This document shows positions 37,021 to 46,754 of a DNA stretch of 64,000 nucleotides, in pieces. The notes under the pieces were generated by a model, which saw only the letters and a program-made list of their open reading frames with translations, made no database searches and was not told where the DNA came from. The translations under genes were made by a program, and so were the position numbers. Source of the stretch: Palleronia marisminoris (GTDB taxonomy: Bacteria; Pseudomonadota; Alphaproteobacteria; Rhodobacterales; Rhodobacteraceae); the NCBI RefSeq assembly GCF_900172315.1, contig NZ_FWFV01000001.1, positions 434,001 through 498,000 on the forward strand, written 5' to 3'. How positions within the stretch are numbered: position 1 is the first letter of the stretch; the number at the start of each line of letters is the position of its first letter.

Positions 37021-38993
37021 TCCGCGGGCACCGCCTTGGTGCGATGCGCCTTGGCCGCGCCGGCAGCGACCCGGTGGCGCCGATCCGAAAGGGACAGACC
37101 TCCGCCGATGGCCATGATGATCGCGCCGGCCCAGATCCAGTTGGCGAAGGGCTTGATGTAGGTCCGCACGGCCCAGCCCCCGTTATTCTGCGGATCGCCG
37201 ATCACGAGGTAGAGGTCGCGCAGGATGCCGTTGTCGATGGCGGCCTCGGTCGTGGGCATCCGGGCGACGGGGTAGAGGCGCTTCTCGGGGTAGAGGGTCG
37301 CGACGGGGTCGCCGTTCCGCGTGACCTCCATCCGGGCCATTGTGGTGGCGTAGTTCGGGCCCTGGCTCTCTTCGACCGAGGCGAGCGTGATCTCGTAGGG
37401 GGCGACGGTAAAGGTCTCGCCAACTTGCGCGACGCGGATATCCTCGACCTGCCACGCGGTCAGCGCGGCGACCCCGAAGATCGTGATCCCGAAGCCCGCA
37501 TGGGCGACCGCCCGGCCCCAATCCGCCCGCGGCAGCTTGCCCAGTCGCCGCGCGCGCGACGAAAGATCGCCACGCCCGGCGCGGGTTTTCAGATCGACGA
37601 GCGTACCCAGCACCAGCCACGCGGCCAGCACGGCGCCGATTGGCGCGAGCATCGAGCCGCCGGTCCGCATCACCCAGACCAGCCCCCCGAGCGCGATCGA
37701 CAGCGCCATGATCCCCCAGAGCTGGCCCATCACCCGCCCCATCCGCGCCCGCTTCCACGGCATCAACGTGCCGATCGGCAAGAGGAGGGCCAGCGCCACC
37801 ATGAAGGGCGTGAAGGCCGCGTTGAAGAACGGGGCGCCGACCGACAGCTTCCGGTCGAACGCCATCTCGGCCACCAGCGGCCAGACCGTGCCGACGAAAA
37901 CCACGAACGCCGCCACGGCAAGCAGCACGTTGTTCGCCACCAGCGCCGTTTCGCGGCTCGTGAGCGAGAAGATCCCCTTGGCCTCCAGCGCCGACGCCCG
38001 CGCCGCATAGAGCGTGAGCGCGCCGCCCATGAAGACCCCGGTGATCGCCAGGAGATAGACGCCCCGTTCGGGGTCGTTGGCAAAGGCGTGCACGCTGGTC
38101 AGCACGCCCGAGCGCACGATGAAGGCCCCGATCAGCGAGAAGCCGAAGGCCAGGATGGCCAGCAGGATCGTCCAGGATTTCAGCGCCTCGCGCTTTTCGA
38201 CCACGATGGCCGAGTGCAACAGCGCGGCTGCAATGAGCCACGGCATGAAGCTGGCGTTCTCGACCGGGTCCCAGAACCAGAAGCCGCCCCAGCCAAGCTC
38301 GTAATAGGCCCACCAGCTTCCCAGCGCGATGCCGATGGTCAGGAAGACCCAAGCCACCAGCGTCCAAGGCCTGACCCAGCGGCCCCAGGCCGCATCCACC
38401 CGCCCCTCGATCAGGGCGGCGACGGCGAAGGAGAAGGCCATCGAGAGGCCCACATAGCCGAGGTAAAGGAACGGAGGATGAAAGGCCAAACCCGGATCCT
38501 GCAGCAGCGGGTTCAGGTCCTCGCCATTCAGGGGCGGCATTTCGAGCCGCCAGAACGGATTCGACGTGAAGATCAGAAAGCCCAGGAACGCGACCGAGAT
38601 CGCCCCCTGAACGCCGATCACGCGGGCCCGCAGCGTCTCGGTCAGGTTGCCCCCGAACCAGGCGGCCAAGGCGGCGTAGAAGGCGAGGATCAGGCACCAC
38701 AAGAGCATCGAGCCCTCGTGATTCCCCCACACGCCGGTAATCTTGTAGAGCATCGGCTTCGCGGTGTGCGAGTTCATCGTCACCAGCCGAAGCGAGAAGT
38801 CCGACGAGACGAAGCCCCAGGTGATCGCCCCGAAGGCGAAGAGCAGAAACAGGAACTGCGCCTGTGCCGCCGGCTCACCCGCGGCCATGAAGCCCCGCCA
38901 ACCCTTCTGCGCGCCCACCAGTGGCAAGGCGCATTGCAGGACCGCCATGACGAAGCCGAGGATGAGGGCGAAGTGGCCGAGTTCTATGATCAT
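37017..38993 (-). CDS. ccmF: Heme lyase CcmF
   Basis: Large membrane subunit that attaches heme to apocytochrome c, 658 residues with about 15 membrane segments. The WWD-type heme motif is in GWGGFWFWDPVENASFMPWL, and SLLLW/NHEGSMLLWCLILAF and LNPLLQDPGLAFHPPFLYLG are family blocks. It is separated from ccmE by three lysis genes. Confidence 0.96.
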   Translation of the reverse strand: MIIELGHFALILGFVMAVLQCALPLVGAQKGWRGFMAAGEPAAQAQFLFLLFAFGAITWGFVSSDFSLRLVTMNSHTAKPMLYKITGVWGNHEGSMLLWCLILAFYAALAAWFGGNLTETLRARVIGVQGAISVAFLGFLIFTSNPFWRLEMPPLNGEDLNPLLQDPGLAFHPPFLYLGYVGLSMAFSFAVAALIEGRVDAAWGRWVRPWTLVAWVFLTIGIALGSWWAYYELGWGGFWFWDPVENASFMPWLIAAALLHSAIVVEKREALKSWTILLAILAFGFSLIGAFIVRSGVLTSVHAFANDPERGVYLLAITGVFMGGALTLYAARASALEAKGIFSLTSRETALVANNVLLAVAAFVVFVGTVWPLVAEMAFDRKLSVGAPFFNAAFTPFMVALALLLPIGTLMPWKRARMGRVMGQLWGIMALSIALGGLVWVMRTGGSMLAPIGAVLAAWLVLGTLVDLKTRAGRGDLSSRARRLGKLPRADWGRAVAHAGFGITIFGVAALTAWQVEDIRVAQVGETFTVAPYEITLASVEESQGPNYATTMARMEVTRNGDPVATLYPEKRLYPVARMPTTEAAIDNGILRDLYLVIGDPQNNGGWAVRTYIKPFANWIWAGAIIMAIGGGLSLSDRRHRVAAGAAKAHRTKAVPAE

Positions 38994-39072
38994 GGGGGCA
39001 GGTCTATCTCAACCCGCCCCCGGACGCCAATGGCGCAGTTTGCCGCTCTGCATCCTCTCGCGAGGCCTCAAC

Positions 39073-39279
39073 CTACGCGGCCAGCACTCCTCCGCTCAAC
39101 GCGTAGCCCACGACACTCAGAAGCACGGCGCCGAGGATCAGCCGCACCAGCCATTTCAACGTATCCTCGATCGCCGTGAGACGCTGCTCGACATTGGCGC
39201 GGTGGACGACCTCCACCGCGTTCCGCGTCTCGATCAGCGTGATGCGGCGTTCGATCTCGCGCATCCATTCCGCTGTCAC
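39073..39279 (-). CDS. Small XhlA-like coiled-coil membrane protein of the lysis module
   Basis: A 68-residue protein: a polar helical N-terminus (MREIERRITLIETRNAVEVV, then HRANVEQRLTAIEDTLKWLV) predicted to form a coiled coil, then one membrane segment (LILGAVLLSVVGYALSGG). This is the layout of haemolysin XhlA and of small phage lysis accessory proteins. I start at GTG 39279, whose G overlaps the holin stop (GTGA); ATG 39264 is an alternative. Placement right after a holin and endolysin supports a lysis role; the function itself is inferred. Confidence 0.72.
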   Translation of the reverse strand: MTAEWMREIERRITLIETRNAVEVVHRANVEQRLTAIEDTLKWLVRLILGAVLLSVVGYALSGGVLAA

Positions 39280-39761
39280 CGCGCGTTCCTCCAGTCCTCC
39301 AGCGCCGGGTTTTCGACGCTTTGGTTCCGATTCAATACCTCGGTGGTGGCGGCAACCGCGCGGCGGAACTCCTGCCCCTTCGCCTGGTGCCGGGCCCCGA
39401 AGTAGAACGAGACGATGACGCCCAGCAGCCACCACAGAGGCTCGGGCACCAGGGCGATCCCCTCCATCCGCGCGGCGAACCACAGGGGGTCGATCATCGC
39501 CGTGACGAAAAGCCCCAGCGTCCCCAGTGCCATGGCCGGCCGCGGAATGCGGTTCACCCCGTCCATGAACTTGTCGAAGGATCCCTTGTCGGGATGCGTG
39601 AACTCGGCCGCGAACTGTTCGAGCGCACCGTCCCGCAGTTCCACTTCACGCACGGCGCGGTTCTCGGCGTTCTCGCGAAAGATCGCTGCAGTACCGGCGA
39701 TCGCGCCAGCCCCACCGCCGCCGCCAAAGACAAGTCCCATCGCGCGATCGATCAGGCCCAT
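39276..39761 (-). CDS. GTA-associated holin
   Basis: Holin-family membrane protein of 161 residues that would form the inner-membrane pores for particle release. After an N-terminal glycine-rich segment (GLVFGGGGGAGAIAGTA) come a polar stretch and two hydrophobic segments (about residues 74-92, ALGTLGLFVTAMIDPLWF, and 105-123, PLWWLLGVIVSFYFGARHQ), typical of the three-segment phage holin class. It overlaps the endolysin by 10 bases. In R. capsulatus, homologous holin and endolysin genes away from the structural cluster are needed for GTA release. Confidence 0.87.
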   Translation of the reverse strand: MGLIDRAMGLVFGGGGGAGAIAGTAAIFRENAENRAVREVELRDGALEQFAAEFTHPDKGSFDKFMDGVNRIPRPAMALGTLGLFVTAMIDPLWFAARMEGIALVPEPLWWLLGVIVSFYFGARHQAKGQEFRRAVAATTEVLNRNQSVENPALEDWRNAR

Positions 39762-40363
39762 GTCGCGACCCTCCTCTTATGTTCGGCGGCGGTCAGATGG
39801 TAGCGCGGCGTGATGAAGTCCTCGGCCCGGGTGATCCAGCCACCTTTCCCGCCGTCGGTGCGCTGGCAATACTTGCGCATGGTCGGCCGCGCGTCGCCCA
39901 GCCGGTAGTAGTAGTTCCGCCGCGCGATCCCGTAGGCATCGGCGAAATGGCGCGGTGCGGCGGCGGCGCAGAGCTCGGCCGCCCCGACCGTTTGCGGCCC
40001 GACGATGCCGTCGACGGACACGCGTTGCCCCATGTCCCCCAGCAGCTTTTGCAGGATCTTCACCGCGTTTGCACCGGCATTGACATACATGTCGAAGACC
40101 GACGGTTGAACGCATCCGGGCAGGCGCGACAGGCCCGGCCCCTCGAAATAGTGGCGCACGAAGATGTCGGTGGCCAGCTTGCGGTCGATCCGGTGCACGT
40201 CGGCCACGTCCACGTCACCGTCGCCGTCGAGGTCCAGCCCCAGACGGCGCATGGTGTGGATCGTCACACCGTGCTTTGTCGCCCCGCCCGGATCTGCGGG
40301 ATCGTCCACGAAGCCCCCCTCTCGGGCCACGATTCCTTCGGCAATCTGCCTGACGCTCTGCAT
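39752..40363 (-). CDS. GTA-associated endolysin (N-acetylmuramidase, GH108)
   Basis: Holin-associated muramidase, 203 residues, cutting peptidoglycan for particle release. The GH108 catalytic motif is VAREGGFVDDPADPGGATKH with the catalytic Glu15. Residues 44-55 (DLDGDGDVDVAD) form a textbook EF-hand/dockerin-type calcium loop (Asp at loop positions 1, 3, 5, 9 and 12, Gly at 6). The C-terminal half holds the PG_binding_3 domain (SVDGIVGPQTVGA) and RNYYYRLGDARPTMRKY. No signal peptide is seen, so export depends on the holin. Confidence 0.92.
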   Translation of the reverse strand: MQSVRQIAEGIVAREGGFVDDPADPGGATKHGVTIHTMRRLGLDLDGDGDVDVADVHRIDRKLATDIFVRHYFEGPGLSRLPGCVQPSVFDMYVNAGANAVKILQKLLGDMGQRVSVDGIVGPQTVGAAELCAAAAPRHFADAYGIARRNYYYRLGDARPTMRKYCQRTDGGKGGWITRAEDFITPRYHLTAAEHKRRVATWA

Positions 40364-40413
40364 GGTTCAGCCCCCCACTGCATGAAACCGGGGTCCAGAA
40401 TTCGGCAGAGCGG

Positions 40414-40878
40414 TTAATTCATGGAAATCTCTGCGTCCGGTGCCTGGTAGACGCCCTGCTCCTTGAGCGAGTCGATCACTTCCCTGGGCATGTAGGACTC
40501 GTCGTGCTTGGCCAGGATCTCGGACGCAAGGAAGGTGCCGTCGACGTAGCGCCCGGTGCCGACCATTCCCTCGCCCTCGCCGAAAAGGTCAGGCAAAACC
40601 CCGGTATAGCTGACCGGAACGGCGGCCGCGCCGTCGGTGACGCGGAAGGTCACGGTCTCTCCCTGGCCGCGGATCAGTGAGCCGTCCTCGACCAGTCCGC
40701 CGATGCGGAAGACCTCGGTCGGGCCCGGCGGCACCTCTGCGATCTGAGATGGAGAGCGGAAGAAATTGATCCCGTCCCGCATCGCGTAACCGATGAGTGC
40801 GGTGGATGCGGCCAGCGCGACGACCGCCACGAGGATCACCTGGATGCGGCGTTTCTTCTTCAACTTGCCGAGCGCCAT
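40414..40878 (-). CDS. ccmE: Heme chaperone CcmE
   Basis: Periplasmic heme carrier for cytochrome c maturation, 154 residues. After an N-terminal anchor (RRIQVILVAVVALAASTALIG) comes the OB fold, and His125/Tyr129 in LAKHDESYMP bind heme covalently. It lies downstream of argC; its partner genes ccmF and ccmH resume only after the lysis module, 50 bases beyond this stop. Confidence 0.96.
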   Translation of the reverse strand: MALGKLKKKRRIQVILVAVVALAASTALIGYAMRDGINFFRSPSQIAEVPPGPTEVFRIGGLVEDGSLIRGQGETVTFRVTDGAAAVPVSYTGVLPDLFGEGEGMVGTGRYVDGTFLASEILAKHDESYMPREVIDSLKEQGVYQAPDAEISMN

Positions 40879-40976
40879 TCCCTGCCCTCCTGGATAGCGC
40901 CGGGATCATAGCGCGAACGTGCCGGCGGGGGAAGCGGGCACCCCCGGGGCCGATGCCGCAGATCGACGCACCTCGA

Positions 40977-42005
40977 TCAGGGGAAACAGGGGGCCAGCAT
41001 CAATCCAGCCGTCTCTTCCAGACCCAGCATCAGGTTCGCGTTCTGAAGCGCCTGCCCCGACGATCCCTTGGTCAGGTTGTCCAGCGCCGCGACGATGATT
41101 GCACGGCCCTCGCGGCGATCCTGCACGACGCCCAGGTGGCAGAAGTTGGAGCCCCGCACATGCCGCGTCGACGGCGCTTCACCCATGGGCAGCACCTGCA
41201 GGAACGGCTCGTCCGCATAGGTTTCAGACAGTGCGGCATGGATCGCCTCGGCTTCACCGCGGACATAGACGGTGGCGAGGATCCCCCGGTTTGCCGGGAT
41301 GAGGTGCGGGGTGAACTGCACCTCGACCTTGCGCCCCGCGAGCTTCGAGAATTCCTGGTCGAACTCGCCCAGATGCCTGTGGATGCCGCCGACCGCATAG
41401 GCGTGATAGCCTTCGGACAGTTCGGCGTGCAGCAGGTTTTCCTTCAGCGATCGGCCAGCACCCGACACGCCGCATTTCAGGTCCATGATGATCTCGTCGA
41501 GGTCGATGATCCCGGCCGCAATCAGCGGCCGCAGCGCGTATTGCCCCGTCGCCGCATTGCACCCCGTCCCCGCCACCAGCCGAGCGCCCCGAATCTCGTC
41601 GCGATAGAACTCGGTCAAGCCATAGACAGCCTGTTTCTGAAGCTCGGTCGCGGCGTGGGGCTTGCCGTACCATTTCTCGTAGTCGGCCGCCTCGCGAAGG
41701 CGGAAATCAGCGGACAGGTCCACCACCTTCAGATCGCCCGGCAGCTTCGAGATCACCGCCTGGCTCGTCGCATGTGGCAGCGCGCAGAACGCCAGGTCGA
41801 TGGTCGAGAAGTCGATCTCCTCGATCCGCACGAGGTCTGGCAGGTCCAGGTGGCGCAGATGGGGAAAGACCGACGCCATCGACTGGCCCGCCTTGCGCTC
41901 GCCCGACAGCCCCGCGATCCGCATGGACGGGTGGGTGGCGATCAGGCGCACCAGCTCGGCGCCGGTATAGCCCGAGGCGCCGAGGATCGCGATGTTCTGG
42001 GTCAT
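40977..42005 (-). CDS. argC: N-acetyl-gamma-glutamyl-phosphate reductase
   Basis: Third step of arginine synthesis, 342 residues. The NADP motif is [15 protein letters not shown], the catalytic cysteine is in [15 protein letters not shown], and [16 protein letters not shown] with the [10 protein letters not shown] block completes the type 1 pattern. It follows murI by 27 bases on the same strand. Confidence 0.97.
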   Translation of the reverse strand: MTQNIAILGASGYTGAELVRLIATHPSMRIAGLSGERKAGQSMASVFPHLRHLDLPDLVRIEEIDFSTIDLAFCALPHATSQAVISKLPGDLKVVDLSADFRLREAADYEKWYGKPHAATELQKQAVYGLTEFYRDEIRGARLVAGTGCNAATGQYALRPLIAAGIIDLDEIIMDLKCGVSGAGRSLKENLLHAELSEGYHAYAVGGIHRHLGEFDQEFSKLAGRKVEVQFTPHLIPANRGILATVYVRGEAEAIHAALSETYADEPFLQVLPMGEAPSTRHVRGSNFCHLGVVQDRREGRAIIVAALDNLTKGSSGQALQNANLMLGLEETAGLMLAPCFP

Positions 42006-42032
42006 GGGACTCTCCGTCTGGACGGTGCCGCC

Positions 42033-42845
42033 TCAGGCTTTCTGAAACTCGATGCCGCGCTTGAGGAACTGCGTCGCCCGGCTGGACACGCGCTTGGGGT
42101 CGCCCGTCGTCAGGAACTTGCGCTCCGTTCCGGCCCCCAGCATCTCGGGTCGTCGCTTGAGGTAGTCGTCCAGCGACGCCGCCACCAGGCTGGCCTGGCT
42201 ATACACCTCGACACCCGCCCCGAGCGCGTCCTGGAACACCTCTTCGACCAACGGGTAGTGGGTGCAGCCCAGGATCGCGGCCTGCGGGACCGGCATCTTG
42301 CGCTTCAGCGCGTCCACATGGCTGCGCACGAGGGCCTCGGCGAGGATCATGTCCCCGTCCTCGATCGCATCCACCACGCCGCCGCAGGCCTGTGCCTCGA
42401 CATCGACGCCGATGGCACGGAAAGCCAGTTCGCGCTGGAAGGCACGGCTCGACACAGTGGCGGGAGTGGCAAACAGCGCCACATGCTCGACCGCGACCGC
42501 GCGCGGCGGGCTGTTGTCGCCCCAGGTCCGCTCGGTCAGGGCCTCGATCAGCGGCACGAAGACGCCGAGGACGCGCTTGTCCTTCGGCAGCCACGTCTCC
42601 TGCATCCGGCGCAGCGCGGCAGCCGATGCCGTGTTGCACGCCAGGATCACCAGGTCGCAGCCCTCGTCCCAGAGCTGTTCGACCGCGGCGCAGGTCAGGT
42701 TGAAGATGTCGTCGGACGTCCGCACGCCATAGGGCGCATGGGCCGAGTCGGCGAAATAGACGAAGGGCACGTCCGGCAGACGCTTTTCCAACTCACCGAG
42801 GACGGTGAGACCGCCCAGACCGCTATCAAAGACGCCGACCGCCAT
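42033..42845 (-). CDS. murI: Glutamate racemase
   Basis: Makes D-glutamate for peptidoglycan, 270 residues. The two catalytic cysteines are in [13 protein letters not shown] and [23 protein letters not shown] and [11 protein letters not shown] are the other signatures. The start [12 protein letters not shown] at 42845 is the family start; the frame stays open further upstream but without conservation. Confidence 0.96.
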   Translation of the reverse strand: MAVGVFDSGLGGLTVLGELEKRLPDVPFVYFADSAHAPYGVRTSDDIFNLTCAAVEQLWDEGCDLVILACNTASAAALRRMQETWLPKDKRVLGVFVPLIEALTERTWGDNSPPRAVAVEHVALFATPATVSSRAFQRELAFRAIGVDVEAQACGGVVDAIEDGDMILAEALVRSHVDALKRKMPVPQAAILGCTHYPLVEEVFQDALGAGVEVYSQASLVAASLDDYLKRRPEMLGAGTERKFLTTGDPKRVSSRATQFLKRGIEFQKA

Positions 42846-43208
42846 CGCCTGTCCCGTACCTGCTCTCGAGTTCGTGGCCGCGGGCGCTCGGCCCACATGC
42901 ATCGGGGACAGGGCATAGGTCGTCGCACACGAGAAGTCCATGAGGACCCTGGGCGCAGCGCGCCTGACCGCGGCCCCTCGAACGCTCAAACTTTGGCGCT
43001 GGCATGAAATTGAAGCGGTTTTATCCATCATTCCCAGGAAAACGGCCGCTTATCCTTACGGACTGGAAAGGAATTTCTCCCAATTTGGGCGCGCAGGCCT
43101 ACAGTATAGCCTGCAGGTGTCGCGAAACTTTCTCTGCCGGGGCTTTCGCGCGCGCAAAATCGCCCCACATGCGGGGCGTAGCACGCAACCGATGTCAGGA
43201 TCTTCCCG
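42846..43208. other. Non-coding gap between murI and the LysR gene
   Basis: Divergent promoter region of 363 bases. It contains a hairpin-forming sequence CGCCCC-ACATGC-GGGGCG at about 43163-43180, 30 bases before the LysR start, and an AT-richer stretch near 43010-43070. A 90-codon plus-strand frame at 42940 has no recognisable protein features. LysR-type regulators commonly bind such intergenic dyads, but no T-N11-A site was firmly identified. Confidence 0.4.
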
Positions 43209-44132
43209 ATGATGGACTGGGACAAACTGCGGGTCTTTCACGCCGTCGCCGAGGCCGGATCGCTGACCGCCGCCGGCGAATCCCTGCATCTCAGCCAATC
43301 CGCCGTATCGCGCCAGATCCGGGCGCTCGAGGAAAGCCTCGAGACGGTGTTGTTCCACCGCCATGCCCGCGGACTGATCCTGACCGAACAGGGTGAGCTG
43401 CTGCACGACGCGACCGCCTCCATGTATCGCCGGCTCGACACCGCCGCCGCGCGGATCCGCGACAGTCGTGACGAGGTGTTCGGCGAGTTGCGCGTGACCA
43501 CGACCACCGGCTTCGGGACCCTCTGGCTCGTGCCGCGGCTCGCCAAGCTTTACGAGAAGTTCCCCAACCTCAAGATCGACCTGATGCTGGAAGAGCGTGT
43601 GCTCGACCTGCCCATGCGCGAGGCCGACGTCGCGATCCGCATGAAGGAGCCCTCGCAGGCCGACCTCGTGCGCAAGCGCCTGAACACGGTGCGCATGCGC
43701 CTCTACGCCCTGCCCTCGTATCTCGAAGAGAACGGCCGCCCGCAAACGGTCGAGGATCTGAGCACCCACCGCCTCATCAGCCAGGCCGTGACCGCGCACC
43801 AGGTCTCGTCCGGCCTGACCCTGATCGAAAGCCTGCACGCGGTCGGCATCCCCTCGACATTGACGGTGAACAACTACTTCGGCGTGCTTCAGGGGGTTCT
43901 GTCGGGCCTCGGGATCGGCGTTCTGCCCGACTACCTCGTCGCCGACTTCCCGCACATGGAGCGGGTGCTGCCCGACGTCGAATCGGGCTCGATTCCCGTC
44001 TATCTCGCCTATCCCGAAGAGTTGCGCCATTCGCAGCGCATCGCCGCCTTCCGCGAGTTCGTTCTCGAAGAGCTCAGTGAAACGGCACGCCACCTTTCTG
44101 CCGTCGAAGAGGGCCATGCGCGCAGCGCATAA
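43209..44132 (+). CDS. LysR-family transcriptional regulator
   Basis: DNA-binding regulator, 307 residues. The N-terminal winged helix-turn-helix is LRVFHAVAEAGSLTAAGESL followed by HLSQSAVSRQIRALEESLET; the effector domain begins near residue 95 (ELRVTTTTGFGTLWLVPRLA). ATG 43209 or 43212 may be used; the first has AGGA eight bases upstream. The effector and targets are unknown. No terminator other than that of the candidate small RNA follows. Confidence 0.93.
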   Translation: MMDWDKLRVFHAVAEAGSLTAAGESLHLSQSAVSRQIRALEESLETVLFHRHARGLILTEQGELLHDATASMYRRLDTAAARIRDSRDEVFGELRVTTTTGFGTLWLVPRLAKLYEKFPNLKIDLMLEERVLDLPMREADVAIRMKEPSQADLVRKRLNTVRMRLYALPSYLEENGRPQTVEDLSTHRLISQAVTAHQVSSGLTLIESLHAVGIPSTLTVNNYFGVLQGVLSGLGIGVLPDYLVADFPHMERVLPDVESGSIPVYLAYPEELRHSQRIAAFREFVLEELSETARHLSAVEEGHARSA

Positions 44133-44163
44133 CGGCCCTGCGCATTCCACGACAGTTTCGCGA

Positions 44164-44192
44164 TTGATCGGCCAAGGGCCACCGACTAGATG
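44164..44192 (+). promoter_or_regulatory. Promoter-like sequence before the candidate small RNA
   Basis: TTGATC and TAGATG separated by exactly 17 bases, 31 bases after the LysR stop. Transcription would start around 44198, at the first hairpin of the candidate RNA. Confidence 0.45.
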
Positions 44193-44195
44193 CCA

Positions 44196-44275
44196 GTATA
44201 GCGGTGCGGGACTTCTGGTCCGCCGCTATACCTCCCTGTTGGACTGGCCGGGCTTCGTGCCCGGCCTCTTTTTTT
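44196..44275 (+). ncRNA. Candidate small RNA with intrinsic terminator
   Basis: Non-coding segment between LysR and purL. A first hairpin (44196-44231) has a 9-bp closing stem GTATAGCGG/CCGCTATAC plus inner pairs; a single-stranded CUCCCUGUUGGACU segment follows, then a terminator hairpin GGCCGGGC-TTCGT-GCCCGGCC at 44246-44266 and TCTTTTTTT. Together with a sigma-70-like promoter just upstream this is the classic layout of a 75-80 nt regulatory RNA. The exposed CUCCC could pair with Shine-Dalgarno sequences. The alternative is the 3' end of the LysR mRNA. Confidence 0.5.
44246..44275 (+). terminator. Rho-independent terminator upstream of purL
   Basis: A perfect 8-bp GC stem with a five-base loop and a T-rich tail of nine bases, eight of them T. 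It ends either the LysR message or the candidate small RNA. The remaining 208 bases before purL (44276-44483) hold no gene that I can see. Confidence 0.92.
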
Positions 44276-44483
44276 GCCGGGCGCCCGACCCTGCCCTAGT
44301 GGCACGCCATTCGGCCCGCGCTGTCAAGCCTGCACCCGGATTCGCCCGCCCCTCAACGCCCGGCGATCCGCCGATGCAGGCACCGCGCCCATTTTTCCGG
44401 CAAACCGCGAATGTCGCAAAACGGTGTTGCTTGGCGGCAGGGCGTGCTAACGCCGACTGACCGTTCCCCACCGTGCGAATGAC

Positions 44484-46646
<2,163 letters not shown>

Positions 46647-46675
46647 GTCGGGGGCAACGCCCCGCTCGAACAAAC

Positions 46676-46712
46676 AAAGCCGGCGCGCGACATCCTGTCG
46701 GCGCCGGCTTTT
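46676..46712. terminator. Bidirectional terminator between purL and tkt
   Basis: A long stem (AAAGCCGGCGC with GCGCCGGCTTTT, plus an inner CGACA/TGTCG) between the convergent purL and tkt genes. A-run on one side and T-run on the other allow termination of both transcripts. A smaller GGGGC-AAC-GCCCC hairpin lies just before it, at about 46650-46662. Confidence 0.85.
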
Positions 46713-46754
46713 GGCTTGAAGGCCCCAGAGGCATCGCCTTTGAGGCCGGTCGTG

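Noticed and set aside
36516-39179. Open frame of 887 codons opposite ccmF/ccmH
   Set aside because: Antisense shadow spanning two genes and their junction; composition dominated by Arg, Pro and His.
42940-43212. 90-codon plus-strand frame between murI and LysR
   Set aside because: No ribosome site or domain, and it overlaps the LysR start; treated as non-coding.
44276-44483. Purine riboswitch before purL
   Set aside because: No recognisable three-way junction or conserved loops; only GC-rich leader sequence.
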